Part shown: positions 33,360 to 44,061 of the stretch, in pieces
Layout: each line of letters begins with the position of its first letter
Position numbering within the stretch: the first letter of the stretch is position 1
Assembly: GCA_030248215.1 (NCBI GenBank)
Contig: JASANG010000447.1
Coordinates: 38,635-102,634, forward strand
DNA from: Enoplolaimus lenunculus
Lineage: Eukaryota; Nematoda; Enoplea; Enoplida; Thoracostomopsidae
Reading direction: 5' to 3'
Length of the DNA stretch: 64,000 nt
Notes under the pieces: model-generated
Databases searched by the model: none
Seen by the model: the letters and a program-made list of their open reading frames with translations, nothing else
Told to the model about the DNA's origin: nothing
Position numbers and translations under genes: made by a program

Positions 33360-33559
33360 CAGGGTCCACAATAAGGAGTGACAACACAGTGGTGGAAAAT
33401 TGAAACTGAATATAATGGGGAGTTTCTCTTGTGACAAATTTTGTCAAAAATTTTAACATTCAGTTTACAAACTGAAATAAAATATTTTATAAATTTATTT
33501 AATTTGTCGGAATGACTGGAAATTTTCCCCCAAAGTGTCGCTTCTTATTGTGGACCATG
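33360..33559. mobile_element. 200-bp TIR element, GGTCCACAATAAG ends
   Basis: Ends CAGGGTCCACAATAAGGAGT and, inverted, CATGGTCCACAATAAGAAGC. Flanks CATTATA and CATTATT resemble a target duplication. Interior contains a GACAAATTTTGTC palindrome. Single copy seen here. Confidence 0.75.
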
Positions 33560-33646
33560 CATTATTAAATGGTATATTTTTGTTTAAAAAAATGCCAAAT
33601 TTCAGGTAAGCATACCGTAAGCCTAGATTTAGGTCTCAATTGTCAA

Positions 33647-33862
33647 GCCCAATGTATAGAACAGGGACATAACAGTAGTATAACCATATTACTAAGCCTA
33701 CGCCTACGCCTTATCCTAAGCGTAGCGTAAAAATGAGCTTTCACCTAAGCCTAAGCTTAAAGCTTAATCCTAAACCTAAACAAAGAAAATTTGTATTAAG
33801 CTGCTGCTAACATTATTGCAGTTCCGCAGAAAAACGTTCTGCCCCTGATCTTTACGAGGGCC
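33647..33862 (+). mobile_element. TTAGGC-cargo element, type A, 8-bp flanks
   Basis: Left GCCCAATGTATAGAACAGGG, right TGATCTTTACGAGGGCC, with two arrays split by GCGTAGCGTAAAAATGAGC. Flanks ATTGTCAA and TTTGTCAA match at 7 of 8. Confidence 0.85.
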
Positions 33863-33961
33863 TTTGTCAAAATGACATCTTGGTTGACCAGTTTAGCGGT
33901 CAGTTTTGCAAACAAAAACGACTGTGTATTTTTATCTGATCGTCTCAAAGTTGCAAATTTC

Positions 33962-34158
33962 AGCCCATGTAAAAGGATCAGGATCGGATCGTATTTCCGC
34001 AGGACTGTAATAGAGTAAGCTTACATTTTAGACTATTTTTTGCCTAGCTTAGGCTTATAAGCTTAGGCTCAGGTACAGGCTTAATCTTGCGCTTTGCTCT
34101 AGACTTATGTTTAGGAATATGCTTATACTGCTGTTACGGCTCCGTTATGTACCTTGGC
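33962..34158 (-). mobile_element. TTAGGC-cargo element, type A
   Basis: Left AGCCCATGTAAAAGGATCAG, right GGAATATGCTTATACTGCTG to GTACCTTGGCT; hexamer variants mixed with CTTAGGCTCAGG. It directly abuts the 61-bp tandem array. Confidence 0.75.
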
Positions 34159-34162
34159 TCAG

Positions 34163-34770
34163 AATTCTCATCATGTTCCGCCAAGGTTATATCCGCGGCT
34201 GAATATGTGAGTCTTAAAATGAAAATTCTCATCATGTTCCGCCAAGGTTATATCCGCGGCTGAATATGTGAGTCTTAAAATGAAAATTCTCATCATGTTC
34301 CGCCAAGGTTATATCCGCGGCTGAATATGTGAGTCTTAAAATGAAAATTCTCATCATGTTCCGCCAAGGTTATATCCGCGGCTGAATATGTGAGTCTTAA
34401 AATGAAAATTCTCATCATGTTCCGCCAAGGTTATATCCGCGGCTGAATATGTGAGTCTTAAAATGAAAATTCTCATCATGTTCCGCCAAGGTTATATCCG
34501 CGGCTGAATATGTGAGTCTTAAAATGAAAATACTCATCATGTTCCGCCAAGGTTATATCCGCGGCTGAATATGTGAGTCTTAAAATGAAAATTCTCATCA
34601 TGTTCCGCCAAGGTTATATCCGCGGCTGAATATGTGAGTCTTAAAATGAAAATTCTCATCATGTTCCGCCAAGGTTATATCCGCGGCTGAATATGTGAGT
34701 CTTAAAATGAAAATTCTCATCATGTTCCGCCAAGGTTATATCCGCGGCTGAATAGGTGAGTCTTAAAATG
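34163..34770. repeat. 61-bp tandem array, about 10 copies
   Basis: The unit contains ATCATGTTCCGCCAAGGTTA, TATCCGCGGC and GTGAGTCTTAAAATGAAAAT. Copies are almost identical (isolated changes such as ATACTC and AATAGGTGAG), so the array is young. Each unit holds the SacII-type palindrome CCGCGG. Confidence 0.97.
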
Positions 34771-35083
34771 AACTGGTACTCGTACACTTTGCGCCAAGAA
34801 GCACAAACTAAAGCATATAAGCCTAAGCATAGTAAGTTATATGCCAAAATCAGAAAATTTTGAAAACTTGCAGGGAAACTGTTTTAAAAACCCATTCAAT
34901 TTAATTTGTTTTCTGTATGACCGTTGACACATTCTGGTGATTTTGTTCGTATATAATAATTGGCACCAGTTTTTTGTTTTAACTGTTTATTAATGTTTTT
35001 ATAGTATTTAATAAACTGCTTTTCGTTAGCCTTGACTTGCAGTGTTTGAGAAAAATATAAAATATGACGAAATTTGAAGTTTT
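34771..35083. other. Convergent intergenic spacer
   Basis: Ordinary AT-rich sequence with one AAGCCTAAGC remnant near 34820; nothing else recognised. Confidence 0.4.
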
Positions 35084-35689
35084 GGCCCATCTAAAAATCA
35101 GAGGCGGAACGATTTTCTGTAGGATGAGCTTTAGTGTAATTTTTTGCATGATCATTTTAAAAATGTCTACTGCAGTTGCATAACTAGGTTTGCGTGTGGC
35201 CGAATATAGTATGATACAAACAGACCTATACCGTTAAGACTATCATATGATATTACAAGACAATATAAATAACAATACTAATAATATGGCGGGAAATATA
35301 AATTTTGACAGGAAAATTATATTTTTGGCGGGAAAATTCAAATTTTGGTGGGAAATTAAAATCTTGGGGGAAATTCCAAGTTATGCGTTTAAAATTCAAC
35401 TTTTGGCCGGAAAATTAAAATTTTGGCGGAAATATTCAAATTTTGGTGGATTGTCTTATGACGTGTTAAACTACGTGATGGAATATCATATGATACTCCA
35501 AATTCGTTTTGCTGCATATCATCATATATGCTGTTAATTTGAAATACCATATCATATTCAGCAACATGTCTGATTGACTCACGTGACATTCGCCCGCATT
35601 AGGCTTACAAACAAACTCATTCTTGCGCTTAGGCTTAGGCTTAGCAATAAGCTTATAATACTGTTCCGCCCTTGTTCTTTACATTGGCC
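35084..35689 (-). mobile_element. TTAGGC element split by a later insertion
   Basis: Left end GGCCCATCTAAAAATCAGAG (35084) and right end TGTTCTTTACATTGGCC (35689) are flanked by GAAGTTTT and AAAGTTTT (7 of 8). The halves, 35084 to about 35150 and about 35595-35689, together make one canonical element. The 440 bp between is unrelated, with repeated GGCGGGAAAATTCAAATTTT motifs and ATCATATGATA palindromes. Confidence 0.8.
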
Positions 35690-36552
35690 AAAGTTTTAAA
35701 GTGGCTTCCGGAAAAAATTATCGCTTAAACTGTTATTTATGTTTACCGCATCCCTAAACTTACAAAATGTTTGACCAGTAGAACTTAACTTAAGCTGTTA
35801 CTGTGTACTTGCTTGTTAGCCAGAATTTTGTTTATGAAAACATTACACTGGTTATCGAAAATCTGCAAGCTGTATCGACCGGTATATAATTTGAAAAACT
35901 TTTTGACAAAAAAAAATTTGGAAGATATGAATTACGAACATACACCAATTATATCTCAATGCCAATGCGATTCAAACGTACTGATGTTTAGCAAATTCTT
36001 TTACATGGATTTTGGGCCACTTTATTTTGTAGTAAAAATAATGTTTTGAAATTTTCACGTATACTTGTGTTAAATCATACGGTAAAGGCAAACTTCCAAT
36101 TGAGGGGACCGCAACTTTGACCCCACCGGACGAAACAACTTGGTGAGCAAAAGGAACGAGATACCAGATACAGTTTTCGATTAAATCATATTAGCAAATC
36201 CAATTGCATACTTACTGAATTAAATCAGCTCAGAGTAAGTTAACGTTTACTGTTATTAACTCAGAGATAACCAGGAGTAAAACCATCTCTGTGAATTGAT
36301 TAATCGACTCATCGGAATTTACGGTGTTTATAATTGTTCGACATCAGTCGTTTTTATCTTAAAAAATTGATAGCTGAAAATCAATTTTCTTACAGATAAT
36401 TGCTTGAAAAGTAGTTTTTAAAGGTATACAGCAAGATATTTTATGTCATATTTATTACTGCGTCAAAAGTAAAACAAATTTATCATTGTAAAAATATTGC
36501 TGATGTAGGATATGCGTTGTCTTCATTACTTTACACCATAGCGACCTCAAAA
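35690..36552. other. Convergent intergenic spacer
   Basis: Holds a partial ACTGTAAATTTC-family element (36225-36332, ending TCATCGGAATTTACGGTG). No gene supported. Confidence 0.4.
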
Positions 36553-36755
36553 AGACTACAATTCATATATATTGCGTAACCGATAAGGTAATACGTCTGC
36601 TATCATTCGATGTTGTACCCGAACAAATTTGGTCTAATTCCTCAAGCTTCCTGGCTCTAGTCAAGCCACACTGATCCAGCTTAGTATTTCATGACGTTGT
36701 CCATCACATGTTTCTCCTGTTCGTGATTGTATAGAGATTAAGCAAATCTGTGAAA
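36553..36755 (-). pseudogene. Decayed duplicate of the receptor gene's last coding segment
   Basis: About 200 bp aligns with 36817-37010, the receptor's final 60 or so codons: on the plus strand CCACACTGATCCAGCTTAGT vs CCACACTGTTCCAGCTCAAG, and ATCATTCGATGTTGTACCCG vs ATCATTCGACAGTGTACGCG. In the frame matching the functional copy it has several stops, so it is a relic of a tandem duplication just 3' of the gene, or part of its 3' UTR. Confidence 0.7.
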
Positions 36756-36820
36756 TTTCGTAACACAAAAAGTATCCTTCACCGTTGGAAAATTGTGGAT
36801 CCGCAACTGCCAAAAAACAA

Positions 36821-39800
36821 CTACAAATCGTACAACGCAACGGATATCGTAATATGTCTTGCATCATTCGACAGTGTACGCGAACAACTATTACCCAATT
36901 GCTCATGCTCGCTGGCGTTGGTCAACCCACACTGTTCCAGCTCAAGTGTTTCGTGGACTCCTCCATCGTTCGCCGCCTCTGTTTCTTCTCGATTTTCTTC
37001 CGTAATCCCAATAGTGCTTCTTGAATTTGCCGTATCCGCACGGCTACTTCGTATATTGCTCGCATCTGAAGTTGTCCCGTCATCAGATCGAGCTCCTACC
37101 GCGGATTTATTTTGCCGTCGCTTGCTAGCTGCCGACGAAAATAGCCGTTGTGATGTTAAGCTTGAAATCATTTCAATTTGTGTCGGCAGCGTTTCGAGTC
37201 GTTCGAAAAGTTTCCGCCTCCGAGGCGATAAGCTGCGTTTTGGATCTGGTGTCCTTTGGTCTTCGGCTGCATTCCCATTTTCGTCAAAATACGGTAACAG
37301 TCCAAATCGGCGAACAGTTATCGTCCGTTCATCAAGCGATTGTTGTCGTTCAACTTGGAGACGTTGTTGCTGAAGTGGTTTCGGTTGAGTTTGCGCCGAT
37401 TGCAAATGACGGCGGCGTCCCGCGTGCCCTCCACTGCCAACGCCACCGTTTCGAACAGCGGAATGATGACTAAATTTTCGAGTTGTCATACCAGTTGCCG
37501 ACGATCCTCTCCGGTGCGGCTGGAGGCGACAAATTGTCGACAACAAAGCCGGCATTTCAACCCGACGGTCACAGAAGATTGTTGCCCAAAACGCAGCACG
37601 AAAGCGTTTGTTGAGTAAGTTGTACAGAACAGGGTTGATTGCGCCGTTGGCGTAGTAAAAGTAGCCTGGAAAATAGGTTTCCTACAACTTTGTGCTTATG
37701 TAACAAACGGTTGGATCCGGTTGTCATAAAAAATATATATAAATATATACACATATATATCTAGAGACCTACACTGCAAAAATGGTGAGTTAAATTGACT
37801 CTCTCCGAAACTGGCTTTTCGGGACTACACAATCTGAGTCAAACTCGACTCTGCCAGAGTCAAACGTGAGACTCAGTGAGTCGAAATTAATAACTCTGGC
37901 GGAGTCGAATTTGACTTATTTTGTGTAATTGCGTAGAGCCTATTTCGGAGAGAAACAATTTGACTTACCATTTTTTACAGTTTATATATTATTGTTAATT
38001 TATTTCCCAATCGGTGAGAAAAACCATATAGCTTTAAAGTTATATCGCTCACAAAACAATTTAAACAGCTTTAAGGCTATATGATTTTTTCTCACCGCTA
38101 AGCTGGTGTAAAGGATAACTAAGCTAGGTAGGTAAGCTCAGATCTTTCCAGCGAGCGATCATGGATCGGCCCCATGTAATAGTAAAATTCTTAAGTTTTA
38201 ATACGATTTCGACCATTTCTGAGAAACTGTTATACTCGACGTATCAAAAAGCGCTTCACCTTATATTTCTTATCTTTATGATTTGTCTAAACTGTCCCCC
38301 CGTCAGAAACAGTTGGCAGTTTTGAGTCACTCATGATTTTTACTTGCAATTTATACAAAACGATGAGCACAGTTTACTATTTGCTCCTATAGACATCGTA
38401 CCAGAAATATAATAAACAAAGTTGAAAAAGTGTTGGACAAACGTTGATTGGCCAAAATTGACGTGAAGGATCATCAGTCGTTGGATGTGAAACGGCAGCC
38501 AACAAATGAAAAATACCCAAACAACCACCACTGAAACAAAACAAAGCAAACACGATTAGATCCGCAGCGGAGCAAAGAATTTATCTCGGTAGGATACAAG
38601 ATTGTTTAAAATGATGTTTTTTGGCCTCTTTGATTTTAAAGGTTTATTCTATAAGGCCTATTAAAAGTGCTTTTTTCTGTCGTTGCGAGAATTTCCGGCA
38701 GGGATATAATCCCTATTCCTTCTTTGGATACACACTTGTTTTGGACTTGATTTACTGATGAATAATTCTTATTAATGAGTAAAGTAGCAGCATACATTTC
38801 AAAAAGCTGTAACAGAAAGCAGACAACCAAACCCGTAGCGCGGACCTGTAGAGTGGGGGCGGCCAGGGTGAGCTCAGCTTTTTCCTGGAACAATTTGCTC
38901 GGTCTAGAAAATTTTAACCCTCTGATTGTAAATCATCGAAAATTCTTGTATGCCTCTGATAAACATTTTTGGCCACCTAGCAAGGTGAGCCGGCTACACG
39001 GTTGCCATAGTCTCTTGAATATACAAGGGAAACGTATCAGAGTTCGGGTATGCAGGCCTGAAAATGGCATACAAACGGGGATACTTACCGCTGTACATGG
39101 TGTCGAACAAAATTCGTCAAGGATGGTTGACGCCCCATTGGCTCTCGTATACTTAAACAGCACCAGGAGGATGACGTCACCGACAAAACTTACACAACAT
39201 ACGCGTCACAGATCGTCGAGCGCGATACTGATTTTTCTTTTCGTCTTCTTTACTGAATCCAATTTTCAACTGGCTGATACCGTAAATCGCTCCGTGTGTC
39301 GACGTCTTGCTCATGACGTACCAAATGTGAACAAACAACGCCAGCATAATACTGAACGGAACGGCGAAAAAACACCAAAAACACAAATGAACCAGGATTA
39401 CACGAGCGCTGCTGGCATAGACGTCCATTGAGCAGATTTCGGTTCCTTAAATATTCGACCAACGTTACTTTGGCCAATGTGAAGAACAGGGGCGGAACAG
39501 TATTATAAGCATATTCCTAAGCGTAAGTCTAAGCCAAAACCTAGACCTAAACGTAACAATGAGCATATTCTTAAGTCTAAGCCTAAACCAAGCATAAAAT
39601 TAGTCTAAAGCTTAAGCTTACTCTATTGCAGTACCACAGAAAAACGTTCCTCCCCTGATCATGACATGGACCGCTACTTTTACGGCCGTATAATTAATAC
39701 AAAGGCCGTATAGTTGATACTTGAATATCGTTTACTGCCTGATTTTAACAATCAGCACCAGTACCACAGGTGTCATTTTCCATGGTACAGTTTAGATACG

Positions 39801-42480
39801 ACCAAGTTTTTACAGTAATCATTCAAGTTAACAAATTATTACCGTTATAAGTCATATTTTCTGTATCACTGATATTTCACTATCATCGTAAAGCCTAAAA
39901 CTCAAACCTAAAGCCAAGAGGAGCGCCACAGCCTGGCTACCACTTTGTTCAGTGTCACCGTTCTATGAATGAGCCAATGAGATTACAACGAAATCTCCGT
40001 TCTATAAATGAGCCAATGAGATTACAGCGAAATTTCCGTTCTATAAATGAGCCAATGAGATTACAACGAAATCTCCGTTCTATAAATGAGCCAATTAGAT
40101 TACAGCGAAATACCTACCAGGTATATCGCCATTCGCCAATAAATATCCTCCTGTATCGGTGTAATTTTGCGGCGCTGGCAACCGGTTAATGGTAAGATAG
40201 TACGTGAGTGGACTCGCGCACAACGTTGCAGCGATCCAAATTGCGACAAGAATTTTCATGATACGACTTTGTTTTGAGTAAGTTTTGATTTTGAACGGAT
40301 AACAAATTGCCAGCCAGCGTTCAACTGAAATATTTCAAAGGGCTTATGGGGAAATATGTTCCAGCGACGTTTCTGGAGACGAGAAAAAAAGCCACTTCTA
40401 TATGATATAGAATGACCTGCTTTAGTACACAGTGCCTCCTCGCAGGACTAGGGTTAAGTTTATAGTTGAGAAACGGCTTACCCAAGTGTACGTGTTTGCC
40501 TAAGCCTTTTATTAAGCCATAGCCTAAGCCTAAAAGCATAAACACTTTAAATCCGTAGGGATTTGTATAAGAGCCGAGTGTCCGTTGATTTTAGAAACCA
40601 AATTTATTTTGTCGCTGAGGGAATTAGCCCCACTGGTCTACCTGTTTACTGTAGTGATCCGAATAAGAGGGGACTGTTATTTATTTGGTATCTTCAGAGG
40701 ATAGGGCCCTGTTATTCGGCTACGGACTGTTATTTATTTTTAATCCGCCCTCCGCTTGCATTCGTTACTGTAATATATTGCAACGATCCTTTGAATTAAA
40801 CGTTTATTTGTCTTAAACCAAACGCTTGAGCGATATTTTAAGGTTATACTTAGGAATGGTACTGTCAAAACTTAAGTATGCTTCAAAGTTTCGAACTCAA
40901 CTTTATGTAGTCCTATTTATGTATCGCAATTAGGAATAATTGACATTTATGGGTTCTAATGAGGGTTTAAGTACTTCTACTGATATGGACTCACAATTTG
41001 GGACCACCCTCTTATTATCCCACCTCTTATTCTGGTCACTATAGTACATATGTAGGCTGGTGGGCTGATTGCGATATTTTTTGCCGGAGTCACAGCCACA
41101 CATTTTCCTCAGCCCAAACTTTGCGCCTAACAAATTTGGGCCAACAACCATCAGTCCAATTTTTCCCTTTACCTAATAATGGGCTGTGGAAAAATGCAAG
41201 GCGGTGACAGCGAATAATGAGGATTAAGAAGTAAAATTATTTACTAATATTTATGAAACTGAAAAAATTGTATTGTCTCTACCGGAAAAGGCGAATATTG
41301 TCATCACTGAAGCATAGCTTGTAGTTTCAGATATGAATCCGCGTATTTTGCAGAAAAACAAAGGTTGCTGATACGGATATAGCAACGTAATCGACGAGTA
41401 AAGCTCTAAAGGCAATCCTGAAAATTGAATGATTCGCGAAATATAATTTAATTTGGTTTTAAGATGTGTTATATGTGTATAATAATATGTAAAATTAATA
41501 ATAATAATAATTGCAATTATATTATTAGTAATTTTAATAATGACGATGATAATATTAATAATAATATTAAAAATAATAAAAATGATAATAATTATAATAA
41601 TAATAATAAAATAATAGTAATAATAACAATAACAATAATAATAATAATAGTAATAATAATAATAACAATAATAATAATAATAATGTTGACTTTGGTCCTG
41701 CAAAAGGCATTGTAGCAAATTTGGCATTTCAAACAGTGAGAATTAAATCGAACACACCTTATAGATTTGCTAAATTTTAAGGTAGATTTGAAACGTAGAC
41801 TCGCAAACAACAGCTTTTCGAGCTGAGTTTGGTTTAAAGTTTCAACCAATGTTACTTTTAGCGTGGCAATATTCGCCTAGACTTATACCTCTAAGCCTAA
41901 ACTTAAGACCCATGCAACAGTGTATTAAGCATAAGTGTAAAACTATACGCCTAAGCCTAAAAACAAACCTAAGCCTAATGTTCAAATTTGTATATTAAAT
42001 ACTAACCATACTCTATCCTATTATCATTTGCGCAAATTTGTGAGTTTCTTAAGAATAAAATTTGCCAAAATTTCTACATTTAACGAGCGTCTAAACTGTT
42101 GGTACAGGCCTGTAGCCAGCTCACCTTGCTATGATGGCTAAAAATTTTCAAGACCAGCATACAAGGGATTTCGATGACTTTAAGGCAAGATTGAAAATTT
42201 TTTGCGGTGCCAAAATTTTTCCAGGGGCTGCTGAACCGTCTGACGGACCTCTGGCTACGGGCCCGTGTTTATAGCAGCCGAACTGTGAAAATAGAAACCA
42301 ACAACAAAACTTACCAAGAACAATGCATAGTAAATCAGACACCGACAGACTGAAAAGGTAATAGTTTGCAGCTGTGTGAAGCGTTTTGTTTTTCAATATC
42401 ACAATGCAAGTACACAAATTACCGAATGTACCAAATACCAAGATTGCGCTAAAATATTGAAAAGCCACCGTAAAATAACT
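36821..42480 (-). CDS. Neuromedin U / pyrokinin-type neuropeptide GPCR, N-terminal exon missing
   Basis: Minus-strand exons in coding order: 42480-42315 (TM1-TM2), 41417-41283 (TM2-TM3), 40324-40118 (TM4), 39445-39194 (TM5), 38530-38402 (TM6), 37665-36821 (TM7 and tail). Every internal junction is GT-AG and phase 1, giving at least 577 aa. Landmarks are GNLCTCIVILKNKTLHTAAN in TM1, SLSVSDLL in TM2, a TM3 Cys (FFCKIRGF), SVERWLAICYPF at the TM3 end, FFICWLPFHIQRL in TM6 and NGAINPVLYNLL in TM7. The TM1-TM2 and TM6 wording is typical of neuromedin U receptors and insect pyrokinin/CAPA receptors, which are Gq-coupled plasma-membrane receptors for short amidated peptides. ERW replaces the usual E/DRY. 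The cytoplasmic tail is long (about 250 aa), Ser/Arg-rich and in a single open exon. The 5' limit is unresolved: coding sense continues to 42480, where a transposon copy begins, and the start codon was not found. The ligand cannot be read from sequence. Confidence 0.9.
37772..37982. mobile_element. CACTGCAAAAA TIR element (receptor intron before the TM7 exon)
   Basis: Left CACTGCAAAAATGGTGAGTT preceded by TA; right end ACTTACCATTTTTTACAG. Same GACTCTGGCGGAGT-type interior as the other copies. Confidence 0.8.
38838..39003. mobile_element. GCCCGTAGCCAG-type repeat (receptor intron)
   Basis: ACCCGTAGCGCGGACCTG to CAAGGTGAGCCGGCTAC, with AATTTTAACCCTCTGATTGT and TCATCGAAAATTCTTGTATG in the family order. 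Confidence 0.7.
39473..39668 (+). mobile_element. TTAGGC-cargo element, type A, 8-bp flanks (receptor intron)
   Basis: Ends GGCCAATGTGAAGAACAGGG and, inverted, GGTCCATGTCATGATCAGGG; flanks GTTACTTT and GCTACTTT (7 of 8). It sits 27 bp upstream (in receptor sense) of the TM5 exon acceptor. Confidence 0.88.
39959..40116. repeat. 39-bp tandem repeat, four copies, ending at a splice donor
   Basis: Unit CGTTCTATAAATGAGCCAAT plus GAGATTACAACGAAATCTC. On the minus strand the array begins within the receptor's 5' splice site region after the TM4 exon. Frames across it are repetitive artefacts. Confidence 0.9.
40600..41190. repeat. Dispersed repeat shared with 50440-50920 (receptor intron)
   Basis: GTAGTGATCCGAATAAGAGG, TTATTTATTTGGTATCTTCA and CGGCTACGGACTGTTATTTA match GTTGTGATGCGAATAAAGAG, TATTTATTTTGCCTCTATAG and CGGTTACGGATTATTTATTT at 50480-50575. 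The ends are undefined and similarity fades to the right. Confidence 0.5.
41488..41692. repeat. (AAT)n microsatellite (receptor intron)
   Basis: About 200 bp of imperfect AAT/ATT with GAT and AAC interruptions, roughly 70 bp beyond the TM3 exon. Confidence 0.95.
41846..41990 (+). mobile_element. Decayed TTAGGC element, type B (receptor intron)
   Basis: CCAATGTTACTTTTAGCGTG followed by scattered CCTAAGCCTAA stretches; the second end is not recognisable. Confidence 0.6.
42108..42264. mobile_element. GCCCGTAGCCAG-type repeat, inverted (receptor intron)
   Basis: CTGTAGCCAGCTCACCTTGC to CTCTGGCTACGGGCCC with CATACAAGGGATTTCGATGA inside, i.e. the 27034-27194 repeat in reverse. Confidence 0.8.
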
Positions 42481-42634
42481 GGCCCATGTATAGAACAGGG
42501 TCGCACAGTTTTCCGGCGGGGTTTAATAGAGTCAGTTTAAGCTTTAGATTAACTTTTTTGCTTATGCTTAGGCTTAGGCTTAGGCTTAAAAATATGCTTG
42601 TACTACTATTGCGACCCTGTTCTATACATGGTCC
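42481..42634 (-). mobile_element. TTAGGC-cargo element, type A, abutting receptor exon
   Basis: Ends GGCCCATGTATAGAACAGGG and, inverted, GGACCATGTATAGAACAGGG. Its left end touches the last recognisable receptor codon (AGT at 42480-42478). The flanks do not form an 8-bp duplication. Confidence 0.85.
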
Positions 42635-42679
42635 AACCAATTAATACTCTCCGTAAAGGCTGTGTAAGCCATGACTTAA

Positions 42680-42891
42680 GGTGGTGCTATACTTGTCGTG
42701 CGGCACCATCCGTCATCATTCAGCGCCGTCCGTAACCGTATATCACCAGCCGGCGCCTACTGTCATCGTCCCGCGCCGTGCGTCAGAGTCCGTAACCATA
42801 TGCTATCGTACATGAGTAATTCGAGCACGATATCGCATGATGACGCACGGTGACGCACGGTGCCGGACGACATCAAAAGTATAGCGCTATC
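42680..42891. mobile_element. GC-rich CGTCC TIR element
   Basis: Ends GGTGGTGCTATACTTGTCGT and, inverted, GATAGCGCTATACTTTTGAT; TTAA flanks both sides. Core of CGTCCGTAACCG-like units around GTACATGAGT. Confidence 0.8.
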
Positions 42892-43207
42892 TTAACGAGA
42901 TTAATTTATAACTTTGAATCTAACGAAAAAAACCTGAAATTAATTACGGTAGTTGTGCGTTGTGCGAAATGGAATTGTGTAAAAAAGGCACCCAGTCGAA
43001 CGCAAGCGACAAGTCAAACGCAATTTTAGTGCTAAATTTTAGAAATTATAAATTTTCTTTTTGGTCTTATGGTCAGTAGCAATGGCTCGCTTTACACCCT
43101 TAAACATGACAACATTCGGCATGCTGTTTTACTTACATGAAAAGTTGCATAACTTTGGCTTAGGTTTTTATTCCATTACATTTTAAGTAGGGTTAATGGG
43201 TTTTACC

Positions 43208-43526
43208 AAAAGTGGATAATATCTATTTAAAAAGATTGTGCAACTGGGTATATTCTGTGCAGAAAACAATGTACCCGGCACGCGTTGCGTTTTTACCCTA
43301 CCCACCTTTTATTTCGAGGGGGGTACAACCGGTGCGAACCATGGCACGTTATGTATGCTGCGTCAAACGTGCTCTCCTTAGAGTTTAATTTAGGGGAAAT
43401 CATGTGATCGCGACTCCCCTGTGAACAAAGGGGAGTCGGCCTAAAACGCAACGCCCGGTGGTACATTTTGCACCATATATACGAGACCTCAAGAGTTGTA
43501 CGCTCTTGTCATTATATACACTCTTG
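43208..43526. mobile_element. CAAGAGTG TIR element, first of two adjacent copies
   Basis: Flanks GTTTTACC and GTTTTAGC (7 of 8). The left arm contains GGCACGCGTTGCG and the right arm AACGCAACGCCCGGTGG; CTCTTG ends it. Confidence 0.85.
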
Positions 43527-43534
43527 GTTTTAGC

Positions 43535-43835
43535 AAGGGTGCATGATACAAGTGCATGCAACTGACGGGGTTCCGCATGGTGCAACAAGTACCCGGCACA
43601 TGTTGCATTTGTGGTTGACCCTTCTCATTCAGAGGGGATATAACCTGTGCGAACGATGGTACTTTTTGTATCCTGTATCAAAAATGCTCCGCTTATATAG
43701 TTTAATGAATGGTTATTGCATGTTACAGACAACCCCCTCTAAATACGGGGATCGGACAAAAACGCAATGCCCTGTGCTACATTTTGTACCATGCGGAACC
43801 CGAAGAGTTGCACACTCTTGTATCATTCACCCTTG
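43535..43835. mobile_element. CAAGAGTG TIR element, second adjacent copy
   Basis: Starts AAGGGTGCATGATACAAG immediately after the 8-bp flank of the previous copy and ends TATCATTCACCCTTG. A long frame crossing it is not a gene, because it runs through inverted arms into the next element. Confidence 0.8.
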
Positions 43836-43886
43836 GATTTACTTATTTATAACTATTTCACAAGATGTTAATTATACTGTTGTGTA

Positions 43887-44061
43887 CAGTGCCGGAGCGT
43901 ACAGAGGTGATGGCTCATCCCAAACTTCAAAGTGGAGTCCCCTAAACTATCAAGCGAAGCGAGCGAGACGCCAGACGCATTTTATAACTTCATCGGGTTT
44001 TTGGTTTCAACCAGTTTACGGTGGGGTGCCCCATTAGGGTTGGAACGTCCCTCAGGCCCTG
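43887..44061. mobile_element. CAGTGCCGGAGC TIR element with 8-bp flanks
   Basis: Ends CAGTGCCGGAGC and, inverted, CAGGGCCTGAGG; flanks GTTGTGTA and GCTGTGTA (7 of 8), the hAT-like signature. Confidence 0.85.

Noticed and set aside
36750-37473. Long plus-strand open frames (over 200 codons) opposite the receptor tail
   Set aside because: They are antisense to the TM7-plus-tail exon, whose splice phases and NPxxY motif fix the coding strand; no independent motif is visible.
43543-44037. 164-codon plus-strand frame
   Set aside because: It crosses from a CAAGAGTG element into a CAGTGCCGGAGC element; a chance chimera.
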